Assembly: GCA_003222065.1 (NCBI GenBank)
Contig: QHUV01000451.1
Coordinates: 1 to 5,125 of the forward strand
Source: Gemmatimonadota bacterium
GTDB lineage: Bacteria > Gemmatimonadota > Gemmatimonadetes > Gemmatimonadales > Gemmatimonadaceae
Reading direction: 5' to 3'
DNA: 5,125 nucleotides
This document shows positions 1-5,125 of this stretch, piece after piece. Position 1 is the first letter of the stretch; each line of letters starts with the position of its first letter. A program made the translations under genes and the position numbers. The notes under the pieces are model-generated. The model had not been told where the DNA came from and made no database searches. It saw only the letters and a list, made by a program, of their open reading frames with translations.

Positions 1-360
1 AACCCGGTCTCCGCGCTGGTGACCTTCGAGCTCTTCGGGCGACCGGCGATTCGACGCCTGCGGGGCGAGCGACTGATATTTCCCAGGACGTTGCCTGTGG
101 TCCTCGACGCGGAGGTGAGCATCGCCGCACCGCTGACACACTTTCTCCGCGTATAACTCGCGACGGGCGACGACGGGACGCTCCGCGCGCGGCTCACGGG
201 ACCGCAAGGCTCCGGCCTCCTCACGTCGATGGCGCGAGCCGACGCGCTGCTCGTCGTTCCCGACGAGCAATTCGGACGTGGCGCGATCCCCGCCGGCTCG
301 GTGATGCGCGCGTTGCCGTTAGGCGAGCGGGCCGTTCTCGCCGCGGACCTCGCGCTATGA
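1..360 (+). pseudogene. moeA: MoeA-like molybdopterin molybdenumtransferase, 3' end, interrupted by an in-frame stop
   Basis: MoeA inserts molybdate into adenylylated molybdopterin in molybdenum cofactor synthesis (cytosolic). The window opens inside the gene. Frame 1 reads NPVSALVTFELFGRPAIRRL, the hallmark end of the MPT-binding domain, and then the start of the C-terminal beta-barrel domain (IV), including the segment IAAPLTHFLRV. A TAA at 154-156 interrupts it. The same frame then stays open with typical MoeA domain IV sequence (LTGPQGSGLLTSMARADALL, codons from about 193 to 252) up to TGA 358-360. No frame change is needed, so this is a single nonsense codon, one substitution away from for example CAA (Gln). 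As read, the protein ends at residue 51 of the visible part and lacks most of domain IV. The final TGA overlaps the next gene's ATG, which supports the full frame as the ancestral gene. Alternatives are a sequencing error or a functional truncated MoeA. Confidence 0.85.
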
Positions 361-1043
361 GCGCGCGCGCCGCGTCGCGTGATGTCGGTGCCTTGCGGGA
401 TCGCCTCGTTCGTCGCTTTCGGACGGTGTCATCGGTGCTGCGCGTCGACGATCGCGAACTCTCGTTGATTCACCCCGCGAATGCCGAGGACCTGATCGAC
501 GAGGCGGAGTTCGAGCGTGACGAGCGGTTGCCGTATTGGGCCGACATCTGGCCATCGGCGCGCGTTCTTGCGACGCACGTGGCACGACTGAAAGGCCGTG
601 GCCGTTCGCTACTCGAGCTCGGATGCGGCGCCGGTCTCGTGGCGACGAGCGCGGCACTTGCCGGCTTCCGCGTCTGCGCGACCGACTACTACGAGGACGC
701 GTTGCGCTTTACGGAACTCAACGTCGCCGAACACACCGGCGAGGTACCCGAGACGCGGCTGGTGGACTGGCGGAAGCTACCGAGAGATCTCGGCCGATTC
801 GATCTCGTCGTCGGATCGGACGTGCTGTACGAGCGCGCCTATGGGGGCCTGGTTGCGCGCGCGGTGGATATCACCCTCAAGCGCGGCGGCGAAGCGGTGA
901 TCGCTGATCCTGGTCGTATCGCCGCTGATGACTTCGTGCGCGATGCGGCTGAGCGCGGATTGCAGCTAGTGGCTCACGAGCAGGTGCCGTTCGTCGAGGG
1001 CGCGATTCGGCAGAAGATCAGCCTGTACCGGTTGCGCCGGTGA
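357..1043 (+). CDS. Class I SAM-dependent methyltransferase, METTL20/Methyltransf_16-like (possible ETF-beta lysine methyltransferase)
   Basis: 228 aa, soluble, Rossmann-fold methyltransferase. Visible features: a PYWADIWPSA segment (59-68) preceding the fold, as in protein methyltransferases of the METTL20/21/23 group; SAM-binding motif I ELGCGAG (87-93); acidic residue D110 ending strand 2; DW at 137-138; motif II region FDLVVGSDVLY with the family DxxY motif at 155-158; and DPGR at 184-187, which resembles the GDPGR of mitochondrial ETFB lysine methyltransferase. The start is ATG in an ATGA overlap with the moeA stop, implying translational coupling; only a weak GGA lies upstream. It converges on an etfBA operon, which is what prompts the ETF-beta substrate idea. 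Seen: the motifs and the location. Known: METTL20 and its bacterial orthologues methylate ETF-beta. Inferred: the substrate here. Bacterial relatives are often annotated only as generic, L11 (PrmA-like) or nicotinamide N-methyltransferases, so the class is secure but the target is not. Confidence 0.85.
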   Translation: MSARAASRDVGALRDRLVRRFRTVSSVLRVDDRELSLIHPANAEDLIDEAEFERDERLPYWADIWPSARVLATHVARLKGRGRSLLELGCGAGLVATSAALAGFRVCATDYYEDALRFTELNVAEHTGEVPETRLVDWRKLPRDLGRFDLVVGSDVLYERAYGGLVARAVDITLKRGGEAVIADPGRIAADDFVRDAAERGLQLVAHEQVPFVEGAIRQKISLYRLRR

Positions 1044-1046
1044 GGT

Positions 1047-1072
1047 AGGTGCTAGGTGCTAGGTGCTAGGTG
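1047..1072. repeat. 7-bp tandem repeat, unit AGGTGCT, about 3.7 copies
   Basis: Three perfect head-to-tail copies of AGGTGCT span 1047-1067, and a partial copy (AGGTG) ends at 1072. The array starts 3 nt after the methyltransferase stop codon. It contains the CTAG tetramer three times (1052, 1059 and 1066), which is usually rare in bacterial DNA. Heptameric intergenic tandem repeats are known in some bacteria (for example the STRR repeats of cyanobacteria), but I do not recognise this unit as a named family. Confidence 0.9.
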
Positions 1073-1073
1073 G

Positions 1074-1163
1074 TTTTGGGTTGGTCGGCGCGAGGAGCAG
1101 GAGCGAGCGCAACGCGCGAGCGACGCCAAATAAGCTTCTCGCGAGCGCCAGCGAGCGAGCGCA
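1074..1163. other. Low-complexity GCGAGCG-rich spacer between convergent genes
   Basis: This non-coding stretch between the tandem repeat and the palindrome is built from many overlapping variants of GAGCGAGCGC and GCGCGAG, broken by an AT-rich island (AAATAAGCTT) near 1128-1137. No convincing reading frame, promoter or RNA gene is visible. Short open frames that cross it encode only repetitive Arg/Ala/Ser-rich sequence. Confidence 0.5.
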
Positions 1164-1193
1164 CGCTGACTCGCGCGTTCGCGCGAGTCAGCG
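1164..1193. terminator. Perfect 14-bp palindrome at the convergent gene end, possible bidirectional terminator
   Basis: Arms 1164-1177 and 1180-1193 are exactly complementary around a central TT, so transcripts from either strand would fold into a very GC-rich hairpin with a small loop. On the minus strand it covers the last two sense codons and the TGA stop (1188-1190) of the Fe-S oxidoreductase gene. It lies 121 nt past the methyltransferase stop on the plus strand. Neither side has a U-tract, so it is not a canonical intrinsic terminator. A role in stopping converging transcription or protecting the mRNA 3' end is inferred from its position. Confidence 0.5.
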
Positions 1194-3056
1194 CGCGAGT
1201 CGCGCCGCCACGACTTCGGCGATGTCGAGGACAGGGACGTTGGATTCCTTCGCTTTGACGCCGTCGCTCATCATCGTCATGATGTCGTTGTAACGGCCAA
1301 GATAGCAGGAGTCGTGATACGCGACCGTTAGGCGCTGGCCTTCCTCGGTCTGGAGCGGCACAAGGTCCTTGTCGAGGAGTCGCTCGATATACGTCGAGTG
1401 ATGCATGACCTCATAATTGCCGCCAAGCTGCGGGAACTCGTTGCCGAGCTGGTGAAAGCAGTGTGGGCAGCTCGTCACGATCGACGTGACCGCATAACGA
1501 TTCAAGGTCTCAATCGTATTTCGAGCTAATACTTGATACAGATACTCATTTCCCATGCGGCGAGCAGGGTCGCCGTGGCAGTGTTCCTCCTGGCCGAGGA
1601 TGGCGAAGCGGATGCCGCACGCCTGAAGGATGCGCGCGAAGGCGACGGTGATCTTCTTGGCGCGGTCGTCGAAGGATCCCATGCAGCCGACCCAGAACAA
1701 TACGTCCGGCCGCTCGCGACGCTCGGAGAGCTCGGCCATCGTCGGGATGTTCAGGCCTTCTGCCCAGCGCGCACGATCAGCGGCATCGAACGCCCACGGC
1801 GCGCCGTTGCGCTCCAGGGACTCGAACGCCGGCTGGATTTCGGCGGGGAAGCGCGACTCCGACAGGACGAGGTTGCGACGCATCTGGTTGATGATGTCGA
1901 GCTGATCGATCGACACCGGACACTCTTGCACGCAGGCGCGGCAACTCGTGCACTGCCAGAGCTCTTCCTCGGTGATGTAGTTGTCGAGCAGCCGGCGCGC
2001 GAGCGGGCCGCCGCCGTTGCCTAACGACTCGGCGGCGTCGCGTCCCTCGCCGTGCACGAGGTCGGAGCCGAAGAAGGCCAAGCTCGACCCCGTGACGGCG
2101 GGACCCTTCTCCATCAATCGCTGCCGCGTGTTGACGACGATCTTGCGCGGACTGAGGACCTTGCCCGTTATGTTCGCCGGACACGCCGCCGTACATCGGC
2201 CGCACTCGGTGCACGAGTATCCGTCGAGGAGGTTCTTCCAGGTCAACTGCTCGACGTCGGCGGCACCGAAGGTCTCGCTCTCAGCCTCGAGATTCATGGG
2301 CCGCATCACGGCCCCTGAGCCTAGACAACTCGTATTGGAGAAATAGACGTTGATCAGTGAGCTGACGACGTGCAAATGCTTCGAATACGGCAGGTAATTG
2401 AGGAAAATCAGGACCAGGAGCACGTGCGCCCACCAGAACGCGCGTTGACCGCCGAGCGCGGAGCGTGGCGCGAGATTGTGAAACGGCGCCGCGAGCGCGC
2501 GCGAGATGAACTTCTCCGGACCAACGGCTTCCGGTTGCAGGATCGAGAGGAATGCATTCGCGAAGAGCAGCGTCACCATCAGGCCGGCGATCAAGCCGAG
2601 GATGATGTACGCGTCGAGGTGCTCGATGCGGTCACCCTCGAGTCGCTTCGGATGCAGTACGAGGCGCCGATAGAACGCAAACGCGACGGCGGCGAGCACG
2701 AAGACCGCGAAGGCGTCCTGCGAGAGCGCGTACAATGCATAGAACGGATGCCAGAGCACGCGCTCATACGAGAAGCCGCCCCACACGCCCTGGATGAAGA
2801 TCTCGATCGTGCCCGCGGTGAGCACGATGAAGCCCCAGAAGATCGTGGCGTGCATGACGCCGGCAATCGGTTCACGCAGAATCTTCGTCTGCGCGATGCC
2901 AATCTTCAGCACGTTCGAAAGCCGCCACCAGGGATGGTCCGTGCGGTCCTCGGGAAGACCGAGACGGAGGTAGCGCACGAGCCGCTGAACGTTCAGCGAG
3001 AAGATGCCGGCAGCAACGGCGAGGACGACGAGGAAAAGGACGTTCTGCGCGGTCAT
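1188..3056 (-). CDS. Membrane heme b/Fe-S oxidoreductase, EMO-type ETF:menaquinone oxidoreductase (HdrD-like), with a shortened second CCG domain
   Basis: 622 aa. It probably takes electrons from the ETF heterodimer and passes them to membrane quinone, like the EMO/DUF224 proteins encoded beside etfBA. The N-terminal part is NarI-like with about five membrane helices (roughly 5-23, 64-88, 108-128, 148-171, 207-237). Histidines H69, H211 and H227/H229 are candidate heme b ligands. Two ferredoxin-type 4Fe-4S motifs follow: CTECGRCTAACP (282-293) and CTSCRACVQECP (369-380). The first CCG domain has C458, C493 (in EEHCHGDPARR) and CPHC (530-533). The second begins normally (YHDSCYLGRYNDI, 580-592), then jumps straight to MTMMSDGVKAK (593-603). 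In relatives these are separated by about 70-80 residues carrying CCGAGGG and CPFC. The chosen ATG lies 16 nt after the etfA stop, with GGGG 8 nt upstream. The longer in-frame extension to 3263 overlaps etfA and is Arg/Ser-rich shadow sequence. The family assignment is strong; activity is doubtful because of the gap. Confidence 0.88.
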   Translation of the reverse strand: MTAQNVLFLVVLAVAAGIFSLNVQRLVRYLRLGLPEDRTDHPWWRLSNVLKIGIAQTKILREPIAGVMHATIFWGFIVLTAGTIEIFIQGVWGGFSYERVLWHPFYALYALSQDAFAVFVLAAVAFAFYRRLVLHPKRLEGDRIEHLDAYIILGLIAGLMVTLLFANAFLSILQPEAVGPEKFISRALAAPFHNLAPRSALGGQRAFWWAHVLLVLIFLNYLPYSKHLHVVSSLINVYFSNTSCLGSGAVMRPMNLEAESETFGAADVEQLTWKNLLDGYSCTECGRCTAACPANITGKVLSPRKIVVNTRQRLMEKGPAVTGSSLAFFGSDLVHGEGRDAAESLGNGGGPLARRLLDNYITEEELWQCTSCRACVQECPVSIDQLDIINQMRRNLVLSESRFPAEIQPAFESLERNGAPWAFDAADRARWAEGLNIPTMAELSERRERPDVLFWVGCMGSFDDRAKKITVAFARILQACGIRFAILGQEEHCHGDPARRMGNEYLYQVLARNTIETLNRYAVTSIVTSCPHCFHQLGNEFPQLGGNYEVMHHSTYIERLLDKDLVPLQTEEGQRLTVAYHDSCYLGRYNDIMTMMSDGVKAKESNVPVLDIAEVVAARLAR

Positions 3057-3072
3057 GCGATGCGCCCCGGGG

Positions 3073-4062
3073 TCAGTGGCCCTTCTTCGCCTCGCGCACG
3101 GCTTGCGTGAGCGCCGGCACGACCTCGAGCACGTCGCCGATGATGCCGTAGTCCGCCACTTTGAAGATCGGCGCTTCCTTGTCCCTATTGATCGCGACGA
3201 TCGTCTTGGAGGAGCGCATGCCGGCGAGGTGTTGGATGGCACCCGAGATCCCGACGGCGACATACAGCTGAGGACTCACCTGCCGCCCCGTCTGGCCGAT
3301 CTGGTCGGCATGTGGCCGCCAGCCCTCGTCGGTGACGGCACGTGTCGCACCGACCGCGGCGTTGCCGAAGGCGTCGGCCAGATCTTCAACAAGTTTGAAA
3401 TTCTCGGGCGCCTTGAGTCCCCGTCCACCAGCGACGATTACCGGGGCGTCGGCGAGGTCGGGACGGCCCTTCGAGCCCTCGACGACTTGCGTCACCTTCA
3501 CGCGCGCTGCGCTTGGATCGGCTGCGGGTGCGATCGTCTCCGCCCGCACCGTACGTGGCGACTCTTGTGCGGAGAACGCACTCGGCCGCACGCTGACAAT
3601 TGCCGGTGAGCCGCTAATCGTGAGCGTTATCATAACTTTGTTGGCGTACCCGGGATGCTTCACGGTGAGCGCGTCACCGGCAACCTCGAGGTCGACAATG
3701 TCGCTCACGATCGGGGCGTCGAGCTTCGCGGCGAGCCGCGGACCGAGGTCGCGACCCTGCGCGGAGAAGCCGAGCACGATCGCCCGATAGCTGGCGCTCT
3801 TCGCGCGGGCGGCGATCGTTGCAGCAATCGATTCGCGCTCGAAGGTCGCGAGGGCAGGATGCTCGAGCGCAATCACGACGTCGGCGCCATATCGGCCAAG
3901 CGCGTCGGCTTTCTGCGCGACGCCCGGCGCTCCAGCGACGAAGGCATGTACTTCCCCGCCACCCGTCGCGTCGGCCAGACGGCGGGCCGCCGCCACTGCC
4001 TCTGTCGCCAACTTCCGGAGCTCTCCGCCGCGCGTCTCGGCAAATACGAGAACGTTCGCCAT
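3073..4062 (-). CDS. etfA: Electron transfer flavoprotein alpha subunit (FAD-binding)
   Basis: 329 aa, the usual size for ETF-alpha. With ETF-beta it forms the cytosolic heterodimer that accepts electrons from acyl-CoA and other flavin dehydrogenases. The N-terminal domain (about 1-190) begins ANVLVFAE and contains [19 protein letters not shown]. The C-terminal FAD domain shows VAGGRGL (210-216), GATRAV with R241, GQTGRQVSP (256-264), [10 protein letters not shown] (273-282) and the ETF-alpha signature [21 protein letters not shown] (290-310, central residues APIF and ADYGI). Nothing appears to be missing. The ATG lies 13 nt after the etfB stop, and a GAGG overlapping that stop (4074-4077) can act as the ribosome binding site, so the two subunits are likely co-translated. 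Downstream, the Fe-S oxidoreductase follows after 16 nt, consistent with one transcript. Whether this ETF is of the plain or the bifurcating kind cannot be settled by eye; no bcd or Fix-type partners are visible. Confidence 0.97.
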   Translation of the reverse strand: MANVLVFAETRGGELRKLATEAVAAARRLADATGGGEVHAFVAGAPGVAQKADALGRYGADVVIALEHPALATFERESIAATIAARAKSASYRAIVLGFSAQGRDLGPRLAAKLDAPIVSDIVDLEVAGDALTVKHPGYANKVMITLTISGSPAIVSVRPSAFSAQESPRTVRAETIAPAADPSAARVKVTQVVEGSKGRPDLADAPVIVAGGRGLKAPENFKLVEDLADAFGNAAVGATRAVTDEGWRPHADQIGQTGRQVSPQLYVAVGISGAIQHLAGMRSSKTIVAINRDKEAPIFKVADYGIIGDVLEVVPALTQAVREAKKGH

Positions 4063-4075
4063 GTCGTTATGCGCC

Positions 4076-4828
4076 TCAGAGAACCTTGGCTTCGGTCTGA
4101 AGGAGCTTGACCAGCTCCGTAACGGCTCCCGGACCTTCGCCGACGATGCGGCCGGGCGGGCGATCGGGTGGCAATGCCATCCCCTTCACGACGACGCGGA
4201 TCGGGCCGAGCTGGGCAGGTCTCGATTCGAGAGGTTTCTTCTTTGCTGCCATGATGCCCTTGAGCGACGGATAGCGCGGACGGGCGATGCCCTCGTCGAT
4301 CGTGACGACCGCCGGCAGGGCGAACTCCACGAGCTCCGCCGCGCCTTCGAGCTCGCGGCGCGCGGACCCTTTGCCATTAGCAATTTCTAACTTCGACGCC
4401 GCCGTCACGCACGGAAGACCGAGCAACTCTGCCGTGGCGGTGCCGACGACGCCGGCGGAGGTATCGAAGGCGTGCTTGCCAAAGAACACCAGATCGAATG
4501 CACCAGCTTTCAACTCGGCGGCAAGTGCTTTCGCGATCGAGAGCCCATCGAACGGCATGGTGTCGGTCTTGAGCTGAATGGCGCGATCCGCGCCCATGCT
4601 CATCGCTTTACGCAGCGTCTCTTGCACCGAATCCGGTCCAACCGCAACAACGACGACCTCCCCGGAGCCGGCCTTCTCCTTCGTCTGTAGCGCGACCTCG
4701 ACGGCGTAGCCGGCGAAATCGTCCATGTCGAATTTCACACCCTTCTCGTCGATAGCGCTGCTCGAGGCGCCGATTCGAAAGCGGGTCTCGGAGTCGGGAG
4801 TGCGCTTGATGCAGACGGCGATCTTCAG
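4076..4828 (-). CDS. etfB: Electron transfer flavoprotein beta subunit, CTG start
   Basis: 250 aa from CTG at 4828, matching the family's usual length of about 250. It begins KIAVCIKRTPDSETRF, as ETF-beta proteins do. Conserved blocks follow: DDFAGYAVEVAL (36-47), VVVVAVGP (58-65), LRKAMSMGADRA (72-83), FGKHAFDTSAGVVG and the C-terminal GRIVGEGPGAV...LLQTEAKVL. The dehydrogenase-recognition loop PRYPSLKGIM (184-193) holds L189, equivalent to human Leu195, followed by the basic cluster AAKKK (194-198). K197 aligns with human Lys203, while the Lys200 position is Ala194. Start choice: no in-frame ATG, GTG or TTG lies near the conserved N-terminus, but GAGAGG sits 7 nt upstream of the CTG. The upstream GTG at 5008 would add 60 residues foreign to the family. 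An ATG-to-CTG change or ACG (4831) initiation are alternatives. It is the first gene of the etfB-etfA-oxidoreductase unit. Confidence 0.93.
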   Translation of the reverse strand: MKIAVCIKRTPDSETRFRIGASSSAIDEKGVKFDMDDFAGYAVEVALQTKEKAGSGEVVVVAVGPDSVQETLRKAMSMGADRAIQLKTDTMPFDGLSIAKALAAELKAGAFDLVFFGKHAFDTSAGVVGTATAELLGLPCVTAASKLEIANGKGSARRELEGAAELVEFALPAVVTIDEGIARPRYPSLKGIMAAKKKPLESRPAQLGPIRVVVKGMALPPDRPPGRIVGEGPGAVTELVKLLQTEAKVL

Positions 4829-4835
4829 CGTCCAG

Positions 4836-4841
4836 CCTCTC
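4836..4841 (-). promoter_or_regulatory. Shine-Dalgarno site deciding the etfB CTG start
   Basis: The minus-strand sequence GAGAGG ends 7 nt before the CTG at 4828. This is ideal spacing, and it is the best purine-rich site between the conserved etfB N-terminus and the upstream GTG at 5008. It supports initiation at CTG rather than at the far upstream GTG. Confidence 0.6.
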
Positions 4842-4914
4842 GGGAAAGAACCAGAGCGGAACTTAGCCGCACGCGTGCATGCAGCAAGCGCTGCACGGCA
4901 GGTTAAGGATGCCG

Positions 4915-4936
4915 ACGGTCCGGTCGCGGCGACCGT
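4915..4936 (-). other. GC-rich hairpin just downstream of the partial membrane-protein gene
   Basis: A near-perfect inverted repeat at 4921-4935 (7-bp arms around one base; effectively a 6-bp stem with a 3-nt loop) begins 6 nt after the TGA at 4942-4944. A second ACGGTC/GACCGT pairing (4915-4920 with 4931-4936) can form instead. It is followed on the minus strand by a weak pyrimidine run (ATCCTT) but no true U-tract. It could be a weak terminator or an mRNA-end structure in the 113-nt gap before etfB. No clear -35/-10 promoter for etfB could be picked out in that gap. Confidence 0.35.
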
Positions 4937-4941
4937 TGACG

Positions 4942-5124
4942 TCAGCGCACGACGAGCGCGGTACGAACTCGCGAGCGGAATGGCCCGATGATGGGGATCG
5001 TGCGCCACACGCCGACGCTGAGATAACGATTTGCGTCGAAGGAGTTCCAGAGGTCCGCGGCAGCGACGAATAGGAGAATTGTTGTCAGGTAGTACAGTGG
5101 CCAGAGCTGTGGAAATGGCAGGTC
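4942..5124 (-). CDS. C-terminal 60 residues of an unidentified, probably membrane, protein (partial)
   Basis: A minus-strand frame is open from the window end to TGA at 4942-4944. It contains a strongly hydrophobic stretch LYYLTTILLFVAAADLW (residues 11-27 of the visible part) that looks like one transmembrane helix. A short segment with Trp, Ile and Pro follows (VWRTIPIIGPF), and the tail is basic (RSRVRTALVVR), as in the cytoplasmic end of a membrane protein. The composition is that of a real protein, unlike the Arg/Pro/Ser-rich neighbouring frame. No family is recognised. It would be the gene before etfB, on the same strand with a 113-nt gap, so operon membership is uncertain. The main doubt is that only 60 codons are visible. 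Confidence 0.45.
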   Translation of the reverse strand, partial: DLPFPQLWPLYYLTTILLFVAAADLWNSFDANRYLSVGVWRTIPIIGPFRSRVRTALVVR

Positions 5125-5125
5125 G

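Noticed and set aside
318..2025. GTTAGGC/GCCTAAC occurs three times (318-324, 1327-1333, 2019-2025), mostly inside genes, despite the low AT content.
   Set aside because: Base composition alone would give roughly 0.6 expected copies, so three is only mildly high. The copies encode unrelated codon contexts, and one window cannot show enrichment.
2370..3110. Long plus-strand open frame (246 codons) opposite the oxidoreductase membrane domain.
   Set aside because: Its product is Arg/Glu-rich with no domain, the expected shadow of a GC-rich gene on the other strand. The other long plus-strand frames between 1533 and 5073 have the same character.
3057..3263. N-terminal extension of the Fe-S oxidoreductase frame into etfA.
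   Set aside because: It overlaps the well-conserved ETF-alpha C-terminus, is composed of Arg/Ser/Pro shadow sequence, and the ATG at 3056 directly precedes a typical first membrane helix.
4868..4895. Possible sigma70 promoter for etfB (minus-strand TTGCTG with TAAGTT 16 nt later).
   Set aside because: Each box matches only about three of six consensus bases, which is not distinguishable from chance in this sequence.
4937..4944. TGACGTCA palindrome near the upstream gene's stop, resembling a regulator site.
   Set aside because: An 8-bp palindrome is short, it overlaps the stop codon, there is no second copy, and no promoter elements are visible beside it.
4829..5125. The etfB reading frame stays open upstream to the window end, suggesting an N-terminal extension or fusion.
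   Set aside because: The extra sequence is Arg/Ala/Ser/Pro-rich with no recognisable domain, the ETF-beta family begins at the KIAVCIKR block, and a good Shine-Dalgarno sits just before it. Another frame in the same stretch looks more protein-like.

Overview
This is a compact, GC-rich bacterial chromosome segment. It contains five protein-coding regions, two of them cut by the window edges, and no RNA genes, insertion sequences or CRISPR. The lineage cannot be fixed from this sequence. The style (high GC, dense coding, an ETF operon paired with a membrane Fe-S/heme quinone reductase rather than a classical ETF-QO) fits a Gemmatimonadota-like or similar aerobic/menaquinone-using soil bacterium, but that is only an impression.

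Plus strand, left part (1-1043): the 3' end of a moeA-like molybdopterin molybdenumtransferase gene is interrupted by an in-frame TAA at 154-156. The same frame then continues with clear MoeA C-terminal sequence to a TGA at 358-360. That stop overlaps the ATG of a class I SAM-dependent methyltransferase (357-1043), which has the DxxY and DPGR features of the METTL20/Methyltransf_16 group. The two plus-strand genes look translationally coupled.

Convergent junction (1044-1187): a 7-bp tandem repeat, a GCGAGCG-rich low-complexity stretch, and a 14-bp perfect palindrome that overlaps the stop codon of the opposing gene.

Minus strand, right part (1188-4828): a tight operon, in transcription order etfB (CTG start at 4828), etfA (13 nt gap) and a membrane-anchored Fe-S oxidoreductase of the EMO/HdrD-like (CCG-domain) type (16 nt gap). 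Together they form an expected electron path from acyl-CoA or other flavin dehydrogenases, through the ETF heterodimer, to a heme b/Fe-S membrane protein and the menaquinone pool. Upstream of etfB, after a 113 nt gap, is the probable C-terminal end of an unidentified membrane protein (4942 to the window end).

The main points of interest are: (a) the oxidoreductase appears to have lost about 70-80 residues from its second CCG domain in frame, removing that domain's CCG and CxxC cysteines; (b) moeA has a clean nonsense codon; (c) etfB has no ATG/GTG/TTG at the expected start but a CTG with a well-placed Shine-Dalgarno; (d) a putative ETF-beta lysine methyltransferase sits convergent to the etf operon, and the ETF-beta carries the recognition loop and lysine cluster that such enzymes modify in other organisms. 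Points a-c in 5 kb could also mean local sequence error or gene decay, and this should be settled first.
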